A DNA stretch of 47,384 nucleotides from Bacteroidota bacterium (GTDB lineage Bacteria > Bacteroidota > Bacteroidia > Chitinophagales > Saprospiraceae). This document shows, piece by piece, positions 45,142-47,384 of the stretch. The notes beneath the pieces are model-generated. The model was not told where the DNA came from, searched no databases, and saw nothing but the letters and a program-made list of their open reading frames with translations. Position 1 is the stretch's first letter; every line of letters starts with the position of its first letter. Location: contig JAFMDF010000037.1 of assembly GCA_017857395.1 (NCBI GenBank), positions 1 to 47,384 on the forward strand, given 5' to 3'. The position numbers and the translations under genes were made by a program.

Positions 45142-45165
45142 TTGAAGTTGAAGTTGAAATTGAAA
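45142..45165. repeat. Hexamer TTGAAG/TTGAAA microsatellite
   Basis: Two TTGAAG and two TTGAAA units in tandem, followed by a pyrimidine-rich stretch to about 45210. Non-coding, between the kinase and the FAD monooxygenase genes. Confidence 0.8.
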
Positions 45166-45300
45166 TTCCCCCTCCCCTCGACGCCCTATTCCCTCCCTTT
45201 TTATACCCTCCACCATTAAATCGACACCTAACACATTTAAACATAGCTTAATCATTTCAGGCCATATACTCTGAGAACAAAGGGCTAACAAATCACACAA

Positions 45301-46401
45301 ATGGATAAATACATTATTCTAGGAGGAGGAATAGCTGGTTTAGCGACGGCTATACAGCTAGTAAATGCTGGAAAGAAAGTTGAATTATACGAAAAAAGCG
45401 CAAAAAATCAATCGCAAGGTCATGCTTTTATATTAATGCCGAATGGTTTGGATGCTTTAAAAAGAATTGGCGTCAAAGATGCTGTACTTAGATTAGCTCA
45501 TCCAATTGATAATTTTCAATTGCATAACCCAGAGGGAGATCTAGAAAATCAACAAAAATTACCAGGAGCACTTGGGATCAGAAGAGGTGTTTTAGTGAAT
45601 ATACTCACTAATGCCTTGCCAGCTAATTTTATTCAATATGAAAAAGGATTTAGCCATTTTGAAAAAGATTTAAATGGGGTTATTGAAAAAGCCGTTTTTT
45701 CTGATGGGACTAAATGCTCAGGCACGGTATTCATAGGAGCGGATGGTATTTGGTCAAAAGCTAGAAAAACAGTGTATTCAGATTTTTCTTTATCTCCCGT
45801 AAGGATTAGAGAAATCGTATCTGTTATAAAAGCGCCTGAATTAGTTAAAGAATATGCAGGAACTTTTATCAAGGTAATTCGGAAAAGTGGTGGAATGGCT
45901 GTTGGTATGTTGCCATGCGATGATACACATCTTGTTTGGTTTATCCAATATGATAGCCAACATCCGCACTTATTGGATATTCCACTAAAGGAACAAAAAC
46001 AGCGCCTTTTTCAGTTGACTAGAAATTGGTGTCATCCTATTCCTAGACTCATTGAAAAAACAGATTTTCAAAAAGCTTATACTTGGCATACGACAGATAT
46101 GAATCCAATACCAAGCTTTCATCGAAAAAACCTTGTGCTGATTGGGGATGCTGCTCATGTTTTATTGACTTTAACGAGCCAAGGAGTTAGCTCGGCTTTG
46201 GAAGACGCTATTTGTTTAACGGATTTAATTAATCAATCAACTGACCAGCCTCAGGCTGTAATTTTTAACCGTTTTTCCAACTTACGAAGAGGAAGAATGG
46301 AAGAATATTTTCAGCTTGGAAGAGATTTACGAGAACAATTTTTGTTTCCTATGCAAAGTATCCAGAAAAGGGATATGCCGTTGATTTATAGTGAAGTATA
46401 A
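45301..46401 (+). CDS. FAD-dependent monooxygenase (UbiH/PHBH class)
   Basis: A 366-aa flavoprotein hydroxylase. The dinucleotide-binding motif GGGIAGLATAIQL starts at residue 8, the DG-type motif is SGTVFIGADGIWSKARK, and the second FAD motif is VLIGDAAHVLLTLTSQGVSSALED (D283). The class hydroxylates aromatic or polyketide substrates with NAD(P)H and oxygen; the substrate is unknown. It lacks any membrane anchor. It stands alone, with MITE-like repeat DNA downstream. Confidence 0.9.
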   Translation: MDKYIILGGGIAGLATAIQLVNAGKKVELYEKSAKNQSQGHAFILMPNGLDALKRIGVKDAVLRLAHPIDNFQLHNPEGDLENQQKLPGALGIRRGVLVNILTNALPANFIQYEKGFSHFEKDLNGVIEKAVFSDGTKCSGTVFIGADGIWSKARKTVYSDFSLSPVRIREIVSVIKAPELVKEYAGTFIKVIRKSGGMAVGMLPCDDTHLVWFIQYDSQHPHLLDIPLKEQKQRLFQLTRNWCHPIPRLIEKTDFQKAYTWHTTDMNPIPSFHRKNLVLIGDAAHVLLTLTSQGVSSALEDAICLTDLINQSTDQPQAVIFNRFSNLRRGRMEEYFQLGRDLREQFLFPMQSIQKRDMPLIYSEV

Positions 46402-46445
46402 AAAGAAATTGTCGCCAATAAAGCCCAATATTAAGGGAATAATAC

Positions 46446-46596
46446 TAGACAGTAAATTAAGGGGGCGGATAAAATTGTTATATTGTTAAAATTGTTTTAT
46501 TGTTATCGTAACGCATTGTCAAACAACAATATAGCAATAAAAAAAATTTAACAATTATTATTCATTAAATATGTTCGACCCCTTAAATATTGTCCA
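46446..46596. repeat. ~150-bp imperfect inverted-repeat element
   Basis: The ends are near-inverse: left TAGACAGTAAATTAAGGGG (46446-46464), right, read on the other strand, TGGACAATATTTAAGGGG (46596-46579), followed by CG in both. The inner part is a long, loose hairpin rich in ATTGTTATATTGTT strings. There is no clear target duplication. It could be a MITE or a degraded end pair of an IS. A partial third copy, CAATATTAAGGG, lies at about 46428. It fills most of the gap before the aminotransferase gene. Confidence 0.5.
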
Positions 46597-46702
46597 ATTT
46601 TGACTACACACACATACTATTAAGGCATAAATCATAACTATTAGAAACCAAGCGAGTTGTTTCTTTATTTTTAATGCTTTAGAGAAAACTAAAACACAAA
46701 AA

Positions 46703-47335
46703 ATGTCCAATTTACCACCATTGACCGCCAGAAATGGTATTAAAAATGGTTTCGACCATTTTCAAAAACCACCTGTGACTGTACCTTCTTTTGACCATGA
46801 GAGCATCAATTATCAAGCGTTAAAAGAAAGAGCATTTAATTTGAGATGGGCTACCGTTCCCAATGGTGTATTGCCTTTAACAGCAGCAGATCCTGATTTT
46901 CCTGTAGCACCAGAAATATCACAAGCCATCCAAGATTACGCAAAGGTGGGCGTGTTTTCTTATGGTCCTTCGGAGGGCTTACCTTCCTTTAAAGAAGCGG
47001 CTGCTAAGGTGATGTTCGAACGTAAAAAAGTACCTTGCAGTGCTAACTTAATCTTACCTATAGATGGAGCTGCTTCTGGTATGTTTACGGTGGCAAGAAT
47101 GGCACTGTCACCAGGAGATGAAGCAATTGTTTTTGACCCGGTTGATTTTTTATTTCAGCAGTCTATAATTGCGGCAGGAGGAAAAGTAGTTCGACTACCC
47201 TTTAATTTAGGAGATAATACCTTTGAAAAAGAAACATTGGAAGCATTGGTTACACCAAGGACAAAAATGATTTGTGTTTGTAATCCGCATAACCCCCTAG
47301 GTCGTGTTTTTACCCTTAAAGAATTAGAGACGTGA
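46703..47335 (+). pseudogene. PLP aminotransferase, class I/II, truncated
   Basis: Encodes the N-terminal 210 residues of a fold-type I aminotransferase: LPLTAADPDFPVAPEI, VFSYGPSEGLPSFKEAAAKV, DGAASGMFTVARMALSPGDEAI and CNPHNPLGRVFTLKEL. Family members are ~390 aa, so the PLP-binding Lys half is missing. The match ends at GAGAC (47333) and none of the three frames in the remaining bases continues it. The break could be an insertion of a mobile element starting near 47333, a deletion, or an assembly edge; only ~50 bases remain, so this cannot be settled here. Confidence 0.75.
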
Positions 47336-47384
47336 GTTTTGGATATAAAAGATTGGTAATCAAATAATTATCGTGAAATATTTG

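Noticed and set aside
47334-47384. Group II intron 5' end (GTGNG) at the aminotransferase break
   Set aside because: The bases read GTGAG rather than GTGYG and only ~50 bases follow, so no intron domain can be recognised; left as one of several explanations.

Overview
The window looks like a chromosomal segment of a gliding or surface-attached Bacteroidota bacterium, most likely from the Saprospiria. The evidence is AT-rich DNA with A-rich start regions rather than Shine-Dalgarno sites, promoter-like TAnnTTTG boxes, three very large secreted proteins with type IX secretion (T9SS) sorting domains (two type B, one type A), many lipoproteins, and Bacteroidota-type enzyme families. The placement is inferred from gene content; there is no rRNA here to confirm it. 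No prophage, complete IS, CRISPR array or tRNA was seen.

Layout. 1-536 holds paired hairpins, followed by Fe/Mn superoxide dismutase (537-1166). A GH20 beta-hexosaminidase lipoprotein (1543-4176) faces a truncated, frameshifted outer-membrane-barrel remnant (4242-4693), then a methyltransferase and a convergent oligopeptidase B. After a ~1 kb gene-free leader comes a 2003-aa T9SS adhesin with 20 Cys-rich repeats (8619-14630). Next come trehalase, a TauE/SafE permease, a DUF4833 protein, a TlpA-like thioredoxin lipoprotein, a YbaK/EbsC deacylase, a LytS-type histidine kinase and a DinB-fold protein. A second ~1 kb leader precedes a 1211-aa SprB-repeat T9SS protein (22709-26344), and then a PA-domain T9SS protein (26995-29346). 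RecN, MltA, a DinB-like lipoprotein, a PHP-type metallohydrolase with a discoidin-like end, and a sulfatase follow. 38479-39440 is a small membrane-protein gene cut by a 263-bp miniature inverted-repeat element. The right part has a GMC oxidoreductase/subunit 3/ABM operon, the SRP RNA gene with a clear Bacteroidota promoter, a response regulator and PAS histidine kinase, a FAD monooxygenase, and an aminotransferase that breaks off 49 bases before the window end.

How the parts relate. GH20, trehalase, sulfatase and the PHP/discoidin protein suggest life on complex glycans. The T9SS proteins would be surface or secreted structures for adhesion. The most unusual content is non-coding: (i) a MITE with perfect 6-bp target duplication whose removal restores a 206-aa reading frame; (ii) a recurring architecture in which inverted pairs of ~23-25-nt units, usually themselves small hairpins, sit at gene junctions, in one case filling exactly the gap between two convergent stop codons and in another marking the breakpoint of a truncated gene; (iii) large recombination-prone repeats within the adhesins.
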